Part shown: one piece after another, positions 1 through 8,222 of the stretch
How positions within the stretch are numbered: the stretch's first letter is position 1
Layout: each line of letters opens with the position of its first letter
Assembly: GCF_022662305.1 (NCBI RefSeq)
Contig: NZ_JAKNQH010000005.1
Location: 62,001 to 126,000, forward strand
Source: Sphingomonas sp. BAUL-RG-20F-R05-02
GTDB lineage: Bacteria > Pseudomonadota > Alphaproteobacteria > Sphingomonadales > Sphingomonadaceae
Direction: 5' to 3'
DNA length: 64,000 nucleotides
Notes under the pieces: model-generated
Told to the model about the DNA's origin: nothing
What the model saw: only the letters and a program-made list of their open reading frames with translations
Databases searched by the model: none
Position numbers and translations under genes: made by a program

Positions 1-379
1 GTGTTGCCACATCCGCACGTTCATCGCCGGCGCCGCGAGCACCGGCTTGTCGGTGGCGAGCAGCACCGTCGTGCCGAGATCGTCGGCCATGCCCGCCGCC
101 ATCCGCGCCATCAGGTCGGCCGTGGCAGGCGCGACGACGATCAGATCGGCTTCACGGCTGAGCTGGATATGGCCCATCTCGGCTTCGTCCTTGAGATCCC
201 ACAGGGATGTGAACACCTGCTGCTCGCTCAGCGCGGCAAGCGTCATCGGCGTGATGAACTGCTGCGCGGCGGCGGTGGGCACGCAGCGCACCGCGATGCC
301 CGCCTTGCGGCAAAGCCGGATCAACTCACACGCCTTGTACGCGGCGATGCCGCCGCCGATGACCAGCAGGATCTTCATC
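1..379 (-). CDS. coaBC: CoaBC (Dfp), N-terminal part, runs off the window
   Basis: N-terminal 126 residues of the bifunctional phosphopantothenoylcysteine decarboxylase / phosphopantothenate-cysteine ligase, which makes 4'-phosphopantetheine for coenzyme A in the cytoplasm. The visible part is the flavin-dependent CoaC half: it begins MKILLVIGGGIAAYKACEL, contains the flavodoxin-like stretch VVAPATADLMARMAAGMADD and reaches the PAMNVRMW substrate-clamp motif near residue 120, where the window ends. The ATG at 379 overlaps the TGA of the upstream membrane-protein gene (ATGA), so the two are translationally coupled. The ligase half lies outside the window. Confidence 0.95.
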
Positions 380-1478
380 GCACCACCCGTGTCACCGTGA
401 TCCGCCGCCGTGCCGCCGCCACCCCCACCAGATCGCGAAGGCCGTCGGGCGCGAACGCCAGACCAACGAGGAGCGTGGGCGCGACCATCAGCCCCCAATA
501 GAAGGTGTCGGCACGCGCGAACAGCGCGATCAACACCGCATAGCCGGACATGGTCGCAATCACGCGCAGGCCAAGCTCGCTCTGCCACGCCGCCCACCCG
601 GCCAGCGACAATGCGACGAGCGGCGCCGCCAGCGCGAGCGGCAGCATCGTCAGCGCGGTCGAAGCCGCCATCGCCTGCACGAAGAAGCCGAAGCCGAGCA
701 TTCCGCTCCATCCGGGCGACGCAGCATCGGTGGCATGGACCACCTCGGATACGGCATGCGCATGCAGCGCAACCACCACCGCCAGCACGCCGAGCGACGC
801 CGCCCAGCCGACCGCCTCGCGCCGGCACCCTTGCGCAAATGCCAGCACCGCCATGATCCCGACGAACAGCGCGGCGGTCTCGCGAATCAGCATCGCCATC
901 ATGCCGAACGCCACCGCCTCGACCCAGCGGTCCGGCCGGCGCAGCGCCAGCGCCAGCGCGATCAGCAGCCCCGCCCAGATCTCGTGAAAGGCGACCAGGT
1001 CGCTCTGCACGAACGCGGCCATGCCCCCGGCGAGCAGTAGCAGCGCGACCACCAGCGGCACCCGGCGTGCGAAGGCGGGTCGCAGCCGCAGCCACCATGC
1101 CGCGAACACGCCGAGGGCAAGCAGGTCGAGCAGGATCGGCACCGCGCCGTTCGGCAGCGCTGCCTCGATCACCGCGAGCGTCGGCAAACGGAAGGCGACG
1201 AACGGCTTGAGCGGGTAATCGCCCGCCCGGAGCGACCGTGCCGCCACGCTGTAATAATCGCCACCGGCGCGGATCCCATCGACGATGGTCTGGTACAGCG
1301 TCAGATCGGCCTGTGACGGATCGGCCGGCGCCCCGGCGGGAGCGACGACGCCGAGCGCGAGGAAACTCGCCGCGACCAACAGCGCGAGCGCCGCCAGCAC
1401 CGCCCGTGCCCGCCCACGCGTGACCTGCGCGAAGCGGCTGGGGGCGGTGAGCCAGAGCGGGGCGACCGGCCGCGCCAC
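375..1478 (-). CDS. polytopic inner-membrane protein of unknown function
   Basis: 367-residue, strongly hydrophobic protein with roughly nine or ten predicted membrane segments, starting with one at about residues 26-48. A soluble loop containing LTLYQTIVDGIRAGGDYYS follows the first segment. That layout (one helix, an acidic/aromatic periplasmic loop, then many helices) resembles DUF2029/GT-C type polyprenol-dependent glycosyltransferases, but I cannot name a family with certainty. The start is a GTG at 1478, a few bases after the ubiB stop, and the stop overlaps the coaBC start. It therefore sits inside a ubiE-ubiB-(this)-coaBC operon. A membrane gene at this spot is not part of the usual ubiB-coaBC neighbourhood. 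Confidence 0.8.
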   Translation of the reverse strand: MARPVAPLWLTAPSRFAQVTRGRARAVLAALALLVAASFLALGVVAPAGAPADPSQADLTLYQTIVDGIRAGGDYYSVAARSLRAGDYPLKPFVAFRLPTLAVIEAALPNGAVPILLDLLALGVFAAWWLRLRPAFARRVPLVVALLLLAGGMAAFVQSDLVAFHEIWAGLLIALALALRRPDRWVEAVAFGMMAMLIRETAALFVGIMAVLAFAQGCRREAVGWAASLGVLAVVVALHAHAVSEVVHATDAASPGWSGMLGFGFFVQAMAASTALTMLPLALAAPLVALSLAGWAAWQSELGLRVIATMSGYAVLIALFARADTFYWGLMVAPTLLVGLAFAPDGLRDLVGVAAARRRITVTRVVR

Positions 1479-1482
1479 CGCC

Positions 1483-3030
1483 TTAGTGGAACGACAGCCA
1501 GGCGGCGGCGAAACTCACGCCGGCGCTTACCACCGCGACCAGAACGTAGCGCATCGCGCTGCTGCGTCCCGACCCGAGAACCGCGATCGGCCGCATCGGC
1601 GGCTCGGGCGGGGCACCGCCGGGGGAGGGGAAGTGCCGCTCGATATTGCGGACCAGTTCGGGGATGCGCGACAGCGTCCGCAGATCGGTGATGAGCCGAT
1701 CCGCCACCGCCGCCTCAGGCCCGAGCTCGGTCCTGATCCATTCGCGCACGAACGGGGCCGCCGTGTCCCACAGGTTGATGTCGGGGTTGAGACTGGTCGC
1801 CACGCCTTCGACCATCACCATGGTCTTTTGCAGCAGCAGCAGGTGCGGCTGCGTGCGCATGTCAAAGTCGCGCGTGATGTTGAACAGGCTGTCGAGCATC
1901 ATGCCGATCGACATGTCCTTGACCGCCAAGCCCCGCATCGGCTCGCCCACCGCGCGCAATGCCGTGGCGAACTCGGCGACGTCGTGGTGCGCCGGCACGT
2001 AGCCCGCCTCGAAATGGATCTCCGCGACGCGTTTGTAGTTGCCGGTGATGAGCCCGTAGAGGATCTCCGCCAGCCACACCCGCGCGCGCCGGTCGATCCG
2101 GCCCATGATGCCGAAGTCGATCGCCGCAATCCGGTTCCCGGACAGCGCGAACAGGTTGCCCTGATGCATGTCGGCGTGGAAGAAGCCTTCCGTTATCGCC
2201 TGCCGAAGGAACGCATGGACGAGCGTGTCGGCGAGCCGCGGCAGGTCGTAGCCCGCCGCCACCAACGCGGTGCGGTTGGACAGCTTGATGCCGTCGATCC
2301 ACTCCAGCGTCAGCACCTTGCCGGTGGTACGCTCCCAATCGATCTTGGGGACGACGAAATCGGGTTCCGCCGTCATCGCGTCGGCGAGTTCGGAGGCGGA
2401 CGCACCCTCGCGCCGGAAGTCCAACTCGCGCGCGGTCCAGCGCTTGAACGTCGCGATAACGAGGCGCGGGCGCAGCCGGGCGAGTTCGCCGCCGCTCGCC
2501 AAGCCCTCGACCTGTGCCGCCGCCCACTCATACGTGTCGATCGCGCGGGTGAAATCGTCCTCCACGCCCGGCCGCAGCACTTTTACCGCGACGTGTCGGC
2601 CGTCGGTGGTGACGGCACGGTGGACCTGCGCGATCGAAGCAGCGCCGACCGGCACCGGATCGATCGATTCGAACAGCGTGGCCGGATCGCGCTGGAACGC
2701 CTTAGCCATCGCCGCATGGATCGTCTCGTACGGCAGCGGCGGCAGCGCGTCCTGCAACCGCAGCAGGTCGTTCGCCGCCTCGTCGCCAACGATATCGGGC
2801 CGCGTCGCCAGCGTCTGGCCAAGCTTGATCGCGGCCGGGCCGATCGCCTGCAACGCGTCGGCATAGCGCGGCACCGGCGGCACGCGCGCGCCAAGCCGTG
2901 CGATCCGCACCAGCCGTTTGACCGCCGTGGGCGTGTTGGGATCGCGCTCGATCCCCTGCAAGGCACCATGACGCGCGAGGATGCGGCCCCATTTCAGGAG
3001 CCGCCAGAGATGGACGGCGGGGGCGGTCAC
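1483..3030 (-). CDS. ubiB: UbiB/ABC1 (AarF) atypical kinase of ubiquinone biosynthesis
   Basis: 515-residue member of the ABC1/ADCK/UbiB atypical kinase family, needed for ubiquinone synthesis and probably an ATPase that handles lipid-like CoQ intermediates. The family signature AIKLGQ (KxGQ, about residues 68-72), the nucleotide-binding lysine in VAVKVLRPG (K150) and the catalytic-loop HADMHQGNLF motif are all present. The protein ends with a hydrophobic segment (VLVAVVSAGVSFAAAWLSF) that would anchor it in the inner membrane. Length and C-terminal anchor fit the family. It starts 13 bases after the ubiE stop on the same strand, as expected of a ubiE-ubiB operon. Confidence 0.95.
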   Translation of the reverse strand: MTAPAVHLWRLLKWGRILARHGALQGIERDPNTPTAVKRLVRIARLGARVPPVPRYADALQAIGPAAIKLGQTLATRPDIVGDEAANDLLRLQDALPPLPYETIHAAMAKAFQRDPATLFESIDPVPVGAASIAQVHRAVTTDGRHVAVKVLRPGVEDDFTRAIDTYEWAAAQVEGLASGGELARLRPRLVIATFKRWTARELDFRREGASASELADAMTAEPDFVVPKIDWERTTGKVLTLEWIDGIKLSNRTALVAAGYDLPRLADTLVHAFLRQAITEGFFHADMHQGNLFALSGNRIAAIDFGIMGRIDRRARVWLAEILYGLITGNYKRVAEIHFEAGYVPAHHDVAEFATALRAVGEPMRGLAVKDMSIGMMLDSLFNITRDFDMRTQPHLLLLQKTMVMVEGVATSLNPDINLWDTAAPFVREWIRTELGPEAAVADRLITDLRTLSRIPELVRNIERHFPSPGGAPPEPPMRPIAVLGSGRSSAMRYVLVAVVSAGVSFAAAWLSFH

Positions 3031-3043
3031 GCCGGAGTCCTGC

Positions 3044-3775
3044 TCAAATCTTCCAGCCGCTGTGGATCGCCACCAGCCCGCCCAGCATCGGCTCGACCTT
3101 GGTCTGCACGAAACCGGCCTCGCCGATCATCGCCTCGAACGTCGGCATGTCGGGGAAGCGCCGGATCGATTCGATCAGATAGCGATAGCTGTCGGCGTCG
3201 TTCGCGAGCAGCTTGCCGAGTTGCGGCACCATCTTGTGCGAATAGGCGTCATACACCTCGGCGAAGCCCGGCCACACCGTGGTGGAGAACTCCAGACAGA
3301 AGAACCGCCCGCCCCGCCGCAGCACCCGGTGCGCCTCGCGCAACGCCTTGGGAATGTCGGTCACGTTGCGGATGCCGAACGCGATCGTATAGGCGTCGAA
3401 GAAGCGGTCGGGGAATTGCAGCGTCTCTGCATTGGCCTCGGTCCACACCAGCCCGTCGATGCCGCGCTTGGCGGCGCGGTCCATGCCGACCTTCAGCATC
3501 TCCGCGTTGATGTCGGCCACGGTGATCGACGCGCCCGAAGGCTCCATCCGGAACGCGATGTCGCCGGTGCCGCCTGCCATGTCGAGGATCTGCTCGCCTT
3601 CGCGCGGTTTCACCCGGCGCACGAAGCGGTCTTTCCAGATCCGGTGCATGCCGCCCGACATGGCGTCGTTCATCAGGTCGTATTTCGCGGCCACGTTGGA
3701 GAAGACGCCGCCCACCCGGGCGGTCTTCTCGTCTGCGGGGATGTCTTGATAGCCAAAGGATACGGTGTCGCTCAT
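3044..3775 (-). CDS. ubiE: UbiE, C-methyltransferase of ubiquinone/menaquinone synthesis
   Basis: 243-residue SAM-dependent methyltransferase that adds the C-methyl group to the demethoxy quinol ring (2-polyprenyl-6-methoxy-1,4-benzoquinol). It starts MSDTVSFGYQDIPADEK, a typical UbiE N-terminus, carries the KYDLMNDAMSGGMHRIWK signature (residues 31-48) and the SAM-binding glycine motif LDMAGGTGDI (64-73). First gene of the minus-strand quinone operon, divergent from mutM with 90 bases between the two start codons. Confidence 0.97.
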   Translation of the reverse strand: MSDTVSFGYQDIPADEKTARVGGVFSNVAAKYDLMNDAMSGGMHRIWKDRFVRRVKPREGEQILDMAGGTGDIAFRMEPSGASITVADINAEMLKVGMDRAAKRGIDGLVWTEANAETLQFPDRFFDAYTIAFGIRNVTDIPKALREAHRVLRRGGRFFCLEFSTTVWPGFAEVYDAYSHKMVPQLGKLLANDADSYRYLIESIRRFPDMPTFEAMIGEAGFVQTKVEPMLGGLVAIHSGWKI

Positions 3776-3865
3776 TCCCCCGCTCTAGCGGCGCCTTGTG
3801 GCGCGGGCAAACGCAACCTAGCTGCCAATCGTTCGACCGCACGGACGAACGGAGAATAAAGCGCG

Positions 3866-4678
3866 ATGCCAGAATTACCCGAAGTCGAGACAACGGTGCG
3901 CGGCCTCACGCCGGTGCTGGAGGGCCAGCGGCTTGTGCTGGTCGAGACGCGCCGGCCCGATCTGCGTCGCCCGTTCCCGCAGGATCTGCGCCAGCGGCTG
4001 ACCGGCGCGTGCGTGACGGAGCTGGGGCGGCGCGCCAAATACGGCCTGATCCATACCGACCGTGACGACACGATGATCTTCCACCTCGGCATGTCGGGCC
4101 GCTGGCGGGTCGATCCGGGTGACCTGCTGCCGCACGATCATCTGGTTCTGGAAACGGGGGCAGGGCGCCGCCTCGCGCTCAATGACGCGCGGCGATTCGG
4201 CTCGGTCGATCTGGTGTCGACCGGATCGCTTGACGCCTATCCCGCCTTCGTGGCGCTTGGGCCGGAACCGCTCGGCGATGACCTTTCAGCGGCGTATCTA
4301 GCCCAGGCGCTGGACGGGCGGATCGCGCCGATAAAGGCGATGCTGCTCGACCAGCGCATCGTTGCCGGCCTCGGCAATATCTATGTCTGCGAAGCGCTGT
4401 TCCTCGCCGGCATCAGCCCGAAGCGAGCGGCGGGCCGGATCTCGCGCGCGAAGCTTGCCCGGCTGGTGGAGGCGATTCGCACGGTGCTGCTCGCCGCGAT
4501 CGACGCGGGCGGCTCGACGCTGCGCGATTATGCGCGGCCGGATGGTGAACTCGGCTACTTCTCCAAACAGTTCGCCGTCTACGGCCGCGAGGGGGAGCCG
4601 TGCGGTTGCGGAGGCACCGTGTTGCGCTATGCCGATGGCGGCCGATCGACCTTCTGGTGCAGCCGTTGTCAGCGGTAG
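3866..4678 (+). CDS. mutM: MutM (Fpg) formamidopyrimidine-DNA glycosylase
   Basis: 270-residue bifunctional DNA glycosylase/AP lyase that removes 8-oxoguanine and formamidopyrimidines. The catalytic N-terminus [14 protein letters not shown] is intact: the proline after the removed Met is the nucleophile and the following Glu is general acid. The conserved lysine lies in GRRAKYGLI. The H2TH region with [12 protein letters not shown] is present. The C-terminal zinc finger reads CGC..., then CSRC: the first cysteine pair is CxC rather than the usual CxxC, one residue shorter than the E. coli finger. Divergent from ubiE and upstream of rpsT, as in many alphaproteobacteria. Confidence 0.96.
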   Translation: MPELPEVETTVRGLTPVLEGQRLVLVETRRPDLRRPFPQDLRQRLTGACVTELGRRAKYGLIHTDRDDTMIFHLGMSGRWRVDPGDLLPHDHLVLETGAGRRLALNDARRFGSVDLVSTGSLDAYPAFVALGPEPLGDDLSAAYLAQALDGRIAPIKAMLLDQRIVAGLGNIYVCEALFLAGISPKRAAGRISRAKLARLVEAIRTVLLAAIDAGGSTLRDYARPDGELGYFSKQFAVYGREGEPCGCGGTVLRYADGGRSTFWCSRCQR

Positions 4679-4787
4679 GACCAGCGTTACGTCTTGACCG
4701 AATCAACCCCGCTGGCTAAGGGGCCTGCCTTCCGGCGCGGGGAAGCAATTCCGTACGCGTCATCCGATCTCAGACCTAGAGGGCTTC

Positions 4788-5051
4788 ATGGCCAATACGC
4801 CACAGGCGAAAAAGCGAATCCGGCGCAACGCGAACCGCGCCGTAGTCAACGGCAACCGCGTCGGCCGTATCCGTACCTTCGTGAAGAAGGCGGAAGCTGC
4901 GCTCGCATCGGGCGACAAGTCCGCCGCGACCGAAGCGATGGCGCAAATGCAGCCGGAGCTGGCGCGCGGCGTGTCGAAGGGCGTGCTGCACAAGAACACT
5001 GCCGCGCGGAAGTTCTCGCGCCTGACGAAGCGTCTCGCCGCGCTCGCCTAA
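4788..5051 (+). CDS. rpsT: 30S ribosomal protein S20
   Basis: 87-residue small basic protein that binds 16S rRNA at the base of the 30S body. It starts [19 protein letters not shown] and contains [17 protein letters not shown], both diagnostic of bS20. Start ATG at 4788 with GAGGG about eight bases upstream. Followed after about 30 bases by a hairpin terminator and then by the dnaA regulatory region; the mutM-rpsT-dnaA order is conserved in alphaproteobacteria. Confidence 0.97.
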   Translation: MANTPQAKKRIRRNANRAVVNGNRVGRIRTFVKKAEAALASGDKSAATEAMAQMQPELARGVSKGVLHKNTAARKFSRLTKRLAALA

Positions 5052-5079
5052 GCGTTTCAAAACGTTCTACAAGCATTTT

Positions 5080-5107
5080 GCCCGCTCGGGTTTACCGGGC
5101 GGGCTTT
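5080..5107 (+). terminator. rho-independent terminator of rpsT
   Basis: Stem GCCCGCTCGG (5080-5089), five-base loop, CCGGGCGGGC (5095-5104) with a single G:T wobble, then TTT. It sits 28 bases past the rpsT stop and would insulate rpsT from dnaA. Confidence 0.8.
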
Positions 5108-5227
5108 GCTGCGTTCGCCGTAGACGGTGTCTGAAAACGCAGATCCGCGTGCCGGCGTGAAGCCATTCCGCGCCATTTCCGCAAAGCGAGGATTCCCGGC
5201 GATTCGCAACGTCTCCGTTCCGATCGT

Positions 5228-5323
5228 CCGTCAGATATTGCCCATTTACAGACACTTGTAAGATTTCTGACGGGAAACCTTGGGCAATTCCGAGTCAATC
5301 GGATTATTTCAGAAATCTGACGG
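5228..5323 (+). repeat. nested inverted/direct repeats upstream of dnaA
   Basis: The octamer TCTGACGG occurs at 5266-5273 and 5316-5323 (exactly 50 bp apart) and inverted as CCGTCAGA at 5228-5235. ATTGCCCA (5237-5244) is matched by its inverse TGGGCAAT (5281-5288). TTACA (5246-5250) is matched by TGTAA (5257-5261). The block is visibly less GC-rich than its surroundings. It is a candidate protein-binding array for dnaA control or initiation; no known protein is assigned. Confidence 0.7.
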
Positions 5324-5372
5324 CTGCGGCCATTGATCGAATCGCGTCGATCTTCATAACTGCCCCTCGACA

Positions 5373-5392
5373 GCGCGGACGATCGTCCGCGC
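5373..5392. repeat. 20-bp perfect palindrome upstream of dnaA
   Basis: Half-site GCGCGGACGA is followed directly by its exact reverse complement, with no spacer and no following T-run. A dyad operator is therefore more likely than a terminator. It lies about 110 bases before the dnaA start. Confidence 0.75.
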
Positions 5393-5503
5393 AACTCAAC
5401 TAAGAGCGCCCCTCGCCGGACGGAAACGTGATTCCGCCTGAGGGGACGTTTGTCCGAATTTGCGGTCGCGTGCGCGGCGCGTGGCCGAAAGGAAGGTTTT
5501 TGC

Positions 5504-6949
5504 GTGAACGGATTGGGGGCCAGAGGAGCGTTGCGCGTGGATGACCGGATCGAGCAGGGCGAGATCGCCAGGGCTTGGACGGTCGTCCGCTCGCACCTGC
5601 GTGAGTCGGCCGGCACGCGCCTGTTCGACAAGTGGCTCAAACCCATCGAACTGATCGAAGACGATAATGCGGATGCGGTGCGTCTCGCGCTGCCGTCCGC
5701 GTTCATGACCAATTGGGTCAGCAACCATTATGCCGATCGACTGCTGCAGGAGTTCCGCGCGCAGATGCCGGGCGTGCGCAGCGTCTCGATCGAAACCCGT
5801 TCGGCCACGCCGCAGCCGCAAACGCTGCGGGCCGATTCGGCGGCGGGAGCCGAGGTGGCGGTGCTCCGCCCCCTCACGGCTGCCGTCGCCACCCCTGCGC
5901 CTGTCGCCGCCCAGCCGGGCCGCGAGCGGCCACCGCTCGACGCGCGTTTCACGTTCGACCGCTTCGTGGTGGATGCCTCCAACCGCGTTGCGTTCAATGC
6001 CGCCAAGGCACTGGCCGAACCCGGCGTGCCGCGGTTCAGCCCTTTGTTCCTCCACGGCGGCACGGGCCAAGGCAAGTCGCACCTGATGCACGCCATCGGT
6101 TCGGCCTATCTCGAAGCGGTGCCGAGCGCGCACGTCATCCTGATGTCGGCCGAACGCTTTATGTTCGAGTTCGTCCAGGCGCTGCGCGCGCGCGACACGC
6201 ACGCCTTCAAGGCGCGGTTGCGCTCGGCGGACGTGCTGCTGATCGACGATCTCCAGTTCATCGCCGGCAAGGATTCGACGCAGGAAGAGTTCTTCCACAC
6301 CATCAACGAGGTGATGGGCGCGGGCAAGCGGCTCGTCATCAGCGCCGACCGCTGCCCGCAGGATCTCGACGGGGTAGAGGCGCGGATTACCTCACGGCTG
6401 TCGTGCGGCCTCGTTGCGGATATCAAGGCGCCCGATCTCGCGCTGCGCCGCGCGGTGCTGGCGCGCAAGCTCGCCGAACTGCCCACCGTCGCGGTGCCGG
6501 CCGAGGTGGTCGATCTGCTCGCCACCCGCATCACCGCCAGCATCCGCGATCTCGAAGGCGCGCTCAACCGTGTCGTCGCCTATTCGCAGCTGACCGGCGA
6601 TACGATTGATCTTGAATTCGCCGTCGTCACCCTCGGCGAAGTGCTGCGCGGCGCCGAACGGCGCGTCACGATCGACGAGATCCAGAAGGCGGTATCGGCC
6701 CATTTCGACCTGAAACCAGTCGATCTCGTGTCGGCGCGCCGCGCCGTCGTCATCGCCCGCCCGCGCCAGATCGCGATGTACCTCGCCAAGCGGTTGACCA
6801 CGCGCTCCCTGCCCGAGATCGGCCGTAAGTTCGGTGGTCGAGACCATTCCACGGTCATCCACGCGGTCCGCCGGATCGAGGAATTGCGCGACAAGGACCG
6901 CGACCTCGACACCGCCGTCCGTACGCTGCTCCACACGCTGGAGGGGTAG
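5504..6949 (+). CDS. dnaA: DnaA, chromosomal replication initiator
   Basis: AAA+ ATPase that binds DnaA boxes and opens the replication origin. I place the start at the GTG at 5504 because AAAGGAAGG lies eight bases upstream; this gives 481 residues beginning (M)NGLGARGALRVDDRIEQ. The open frame extends upstream to 5450 without a good ribosome site. Domain I covers about residues 1-75 (with LRESAGTRLFDKWLKP), a low-complexity linker follows, Walker A GGTGQGKS is near 185-192 and Walker B is LLIDDLQF. The C-terminal DNA-binding signature GGRDHSTVIHAVRRIE is intact. Its own promoter region precedes it, separated from rpsT by a terminator. Confidence 0.97.
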   Translation: MNGLGARGALRVDDRIEQGEIARAWTVVRSHLRESAGTRLFDKWLKPIELIEDDNADAVRLALPSAFMTNWVSNHYADRLLQEFRAQMPGVRSVSIETRSATPQPQTLRADSAAGAEVAVLRPLTAAVATPAPVAAQPGRERPPLDARFTFDRFVVDASNRVAFNAAKALAEPGVPRFSPLFLHGGTGQGKSHLMHAIGSAYLEAVPSAHVILMSAERFMFEFVQALRARDTHAFKARLRSADVLLIDDLQFIAGKDSTQEEFFHTINEVMGAGKRLVISADRCPQDLDGVEARITSRLSCGLVADIKAPDLALRRAVLARKLAELPTVAVPAEVVDLLATRITASIRDLEGALNRVVAYSQLTGDTIDLEFAVVTLGEVLRGAERRVTIDEIQKAVSAHFDLKPVDLVSARRAVVIARPRQIAMYLAKRLTTRSLPEIGRKFGGRDHSTVIHAVRRIEELRDKDRDLDTAVRTLLHTLEG

Positions 6950-6967
6950 GGACGTCCAATCGGGCCA

Positions 6968-7008
6968 GGCGCGGTCGGGTTCCCGGCAGCGTGGCTGAAC
7001 CCCGCGCC
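6968..7008 (+). terminator. GC-rich stem-loop after dnaA
   Basis: GGCGCGG..GGGTTC (6968-6982) pairs imperfectly with GAACCCCGCGCC (6997-7008). It lies 19 bases after the dnaA stop, between dnaA and the convergent rlmB. No U-tract follows, so it may be only a weak or rho-assisted end. Confidence 0.4.
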
Positions 7009-7088
7009 ACGATCCGACAGAAGACGTTCAGACCGGAGCGTTCATCTCGCGAGAACGCCGGGCACCGTTTGGATGCCCAGCGGATCCG

Positions 7089-7841
7089 TCAGGGCATGCT
7101 CCGGGTCGTCGCAGCATATAGCGCGATCGCGGCGGCGTTGGAGACGTTGAGGCTTTCCATCCGCGGCGAGATCGGCAGCCGCCCGAGCTCGTCGCAGTGC
7201 GTGGCGGTGTTTTGTCGCATGCCTTCACCCTCGGCGCCGAGCACCAGTGCGACACGTTGCTGCCCCATTGCCTCGTTCAGCGTCTGCGTAGCCTCGCCCG
7301 CGAGCCCCACCCGCCAGAAACCGGCTTCGGCAATCTCGTCGAGCGCGCGCGCGAGGTTCACCACCCGGACCCATGGCACCATCTCCAGCGCACCCGACGC
7401 GGCGCGGGCGATCGTGCCCGATTCAGGCGGCGCGTGCCGATCGGGCGTGATGATGCCGAGTGCGTCGAACGCCGCCGCCGAGCGCAGGATCGCGCCGACG
7501 TTATGCGGGTCGGTCACCTGGTCGAGCACCAGCAGCGGTCGCTTGTCGTCAGCACCCTGTTCGAGCAGATCGGCGAGCCAGATATCCTCGAGCGGATCGA
7601 CCTCCGCCACCAGCCCCTGGTGCGGCGCGTCGGATGGCACCAGCCGCGCCAGGTCGGTGACCTCGGCATAGGTGACCGGAATGATCGGCGGGATGTCGAG
7701 GCTCGCCATGGCCTCGCGCGTCGCCCAGATCTTGCGCACCACGCGGTCGGGATTGGCGAGCGCCGCCGTCACCGCGTGGCGACCCCAGAAACGCGGCCGG
7801 CCGGCGGGCGCCTGCGACGGGCGATGTCCACGCCGCGCCAT
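7089..7841 (-). CDS. rlmB: RlmB-type 23S rRNA 2'-O-ribose methyltransferase (SpoU/TrmH family)
   Basis: 250-residue SPOUT methyltransferase, probably methylating the 2'-O of G2251 in 23S rRNA. The N-terminal substrate-binding domain starts FWGRHAVTAALANPDR. The knotted SPOUT core shows LDQVTDPHNVGAILRSA (motif 1), VLGAEGEGMR (motif 2) and LNVSNAAAIALY (motif 3, the SAM-binding knot). ATG at 7841 is preceded by GAGAGG. Convergent with dnaA and divergent from the adjacent tRNA-Tyr gene. Other TrmH-family targets (tRNA) cannot be excluded from sequence alone. Confidence 0.92.
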   Translation of the reverse strand: MARRGHRPSQAPAGRPRFWGRHAVTAALANPDRVVRKIWATREAMASLDIPPIIPVTYAEVTDLARLVPSDAPHQGLVAEVDPLEDIWLADLLEQGADDKRPLLVLDQVTDPHNVGAILRSAAAFDALGIITPDRHAPPESGTIARAASGALEMVPWVRVVNLARALDEIAEAGFWRVGLAGEATQTLNEAMGQQRVALVLGAEGEGMRQNTATHCDELGRLPISPRMESLNVSNAAAIALYAATTRSMP

Positions 7842-8015
7842 CAGTTCGACCTCTCACAGGAGACGAGACGGGGCGTGGCAGTGCTGGAAAGGCTCATAGG
7901 GCGTCCTGATCGGAAATGGTGTGCGGACCCTTGTCGAGGTCTGCAAATCTCGTCGTCCGGTATGCGGGGGCGTGCCCGCATGCAAGCCTCTGCCGATTTT
8001 TGCACCGCTAAGCCG

Positions 8016-8044
8016 TTGACAGCACGCTTCCGGATCGGCATTGG
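8016..8044 (+). promoter_or_regulatory. candidate promoter of tRNA-Tyr
   Basis: Perfect -35 hexamer TTGACA at 8016-8021, then 17 bp to CATTGG at 8039-8044 as a poor -10. It is placed about 30 bases before the mature tRNA 5' end. Confidence 0.45.
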
Positions 8045-8073
8045 CACGCCTCGCTTTTTTAGCGGCCCAACCT

Positions 8074-8159
8074 GGACAGGTGGCCGAGTGGTTAAAGGCA
8101 GCAGACTGTAAATCTGCCCGTGCAAGCGTACGCTGGTTCGAATCCAGCCCTGTCCACCA
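8074..8159 (+). tRNA. tRNA-Tyr (anticodon GTA)
   Basis: 86-nt class II tRNA. The acceptor stem GGACAGG pairs with CCTGTCC (8149-8155), then discriminator A and encoded CCA (8157-8159). The D arm carries GAGTGGTTAAAGG, the anticodon stem-loop is CAGACTGTAAATCTG with anticodon GTA, there is a long variable arm, and the T arm is CTGGTTCGAATCCAG. Long variable arm plus GTA identifies tyrosine. No integrase or displaced copy of the 3' end follows, so it is not visibly used as an attachment site. Confidence 0.98.
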
Positions 8160-8165
8160 ACCTTC

Positions 8166-8184
8166 CCGCCGGGGGCTCCGGCGG
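8166..8184 (+). terminator. stem-loop after tRNA-Tyr
   Basis: CCGCCGG (8166-8172), five-base loop, CCGGCGG (8178-8184), seven bases after the tRNA. No T-run follows. It is a plausible transcript end between the tRNA and the convergent esterase gene. Confidence 0.4.
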
Positions 8185-8222
8185 ATCTGCCAAAGCAGCC
8201 GATGAGCGAAGCACGTCGACGT

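Larger units (their letters stand above)
5052..5503 (+). promoter_or_regulatory. rpsT-dnaA intergenic region, dnaA control region
   Basis: The 452-base gap holds the rpsT terminator, an AT-richer palindromic block, a 20-bp perfect palindrome and five GANTC sites (5191, 5201, 5292, 5339, 5430). GANTC is the CcrM methylation site of alphaproteobacteria, and in Caulobacter methylation state modulates dnaA transcription. The first two sites lie exactly 10 bp apart. I found no clear match to the E. coli-type DnaA box TTWTNCACA, so I do not call an origin here. The decamer CGATCGTCCG occurs at 5221-5230 and again at 5380-5389. Confidence 0.65.

Noticed and set aside
1285..3510. 741-codon open frame on the plus strand
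   Set aside because: It lies entirely antisense to ubiB, ubiE and the membrane protein, is Arg/His/Gln-rich like antisense of GC-rich genes, and has no recognisable domain.
5052..5503. Replication origin next to dnaA
   Set aside because: Repeats and low GC are suggestive, but I found no TTWTNCACA-type DnaA boxes, and in alphaproteobacteria the origin is often some distance from dnaA. Kept only as a regulatory region.
8074..8222. tRNA-Tyr as an integration site for a genomic island
   Set aside because: No integrase, no repeated tRNA 3' end and normal chromosomal genes on both sides.
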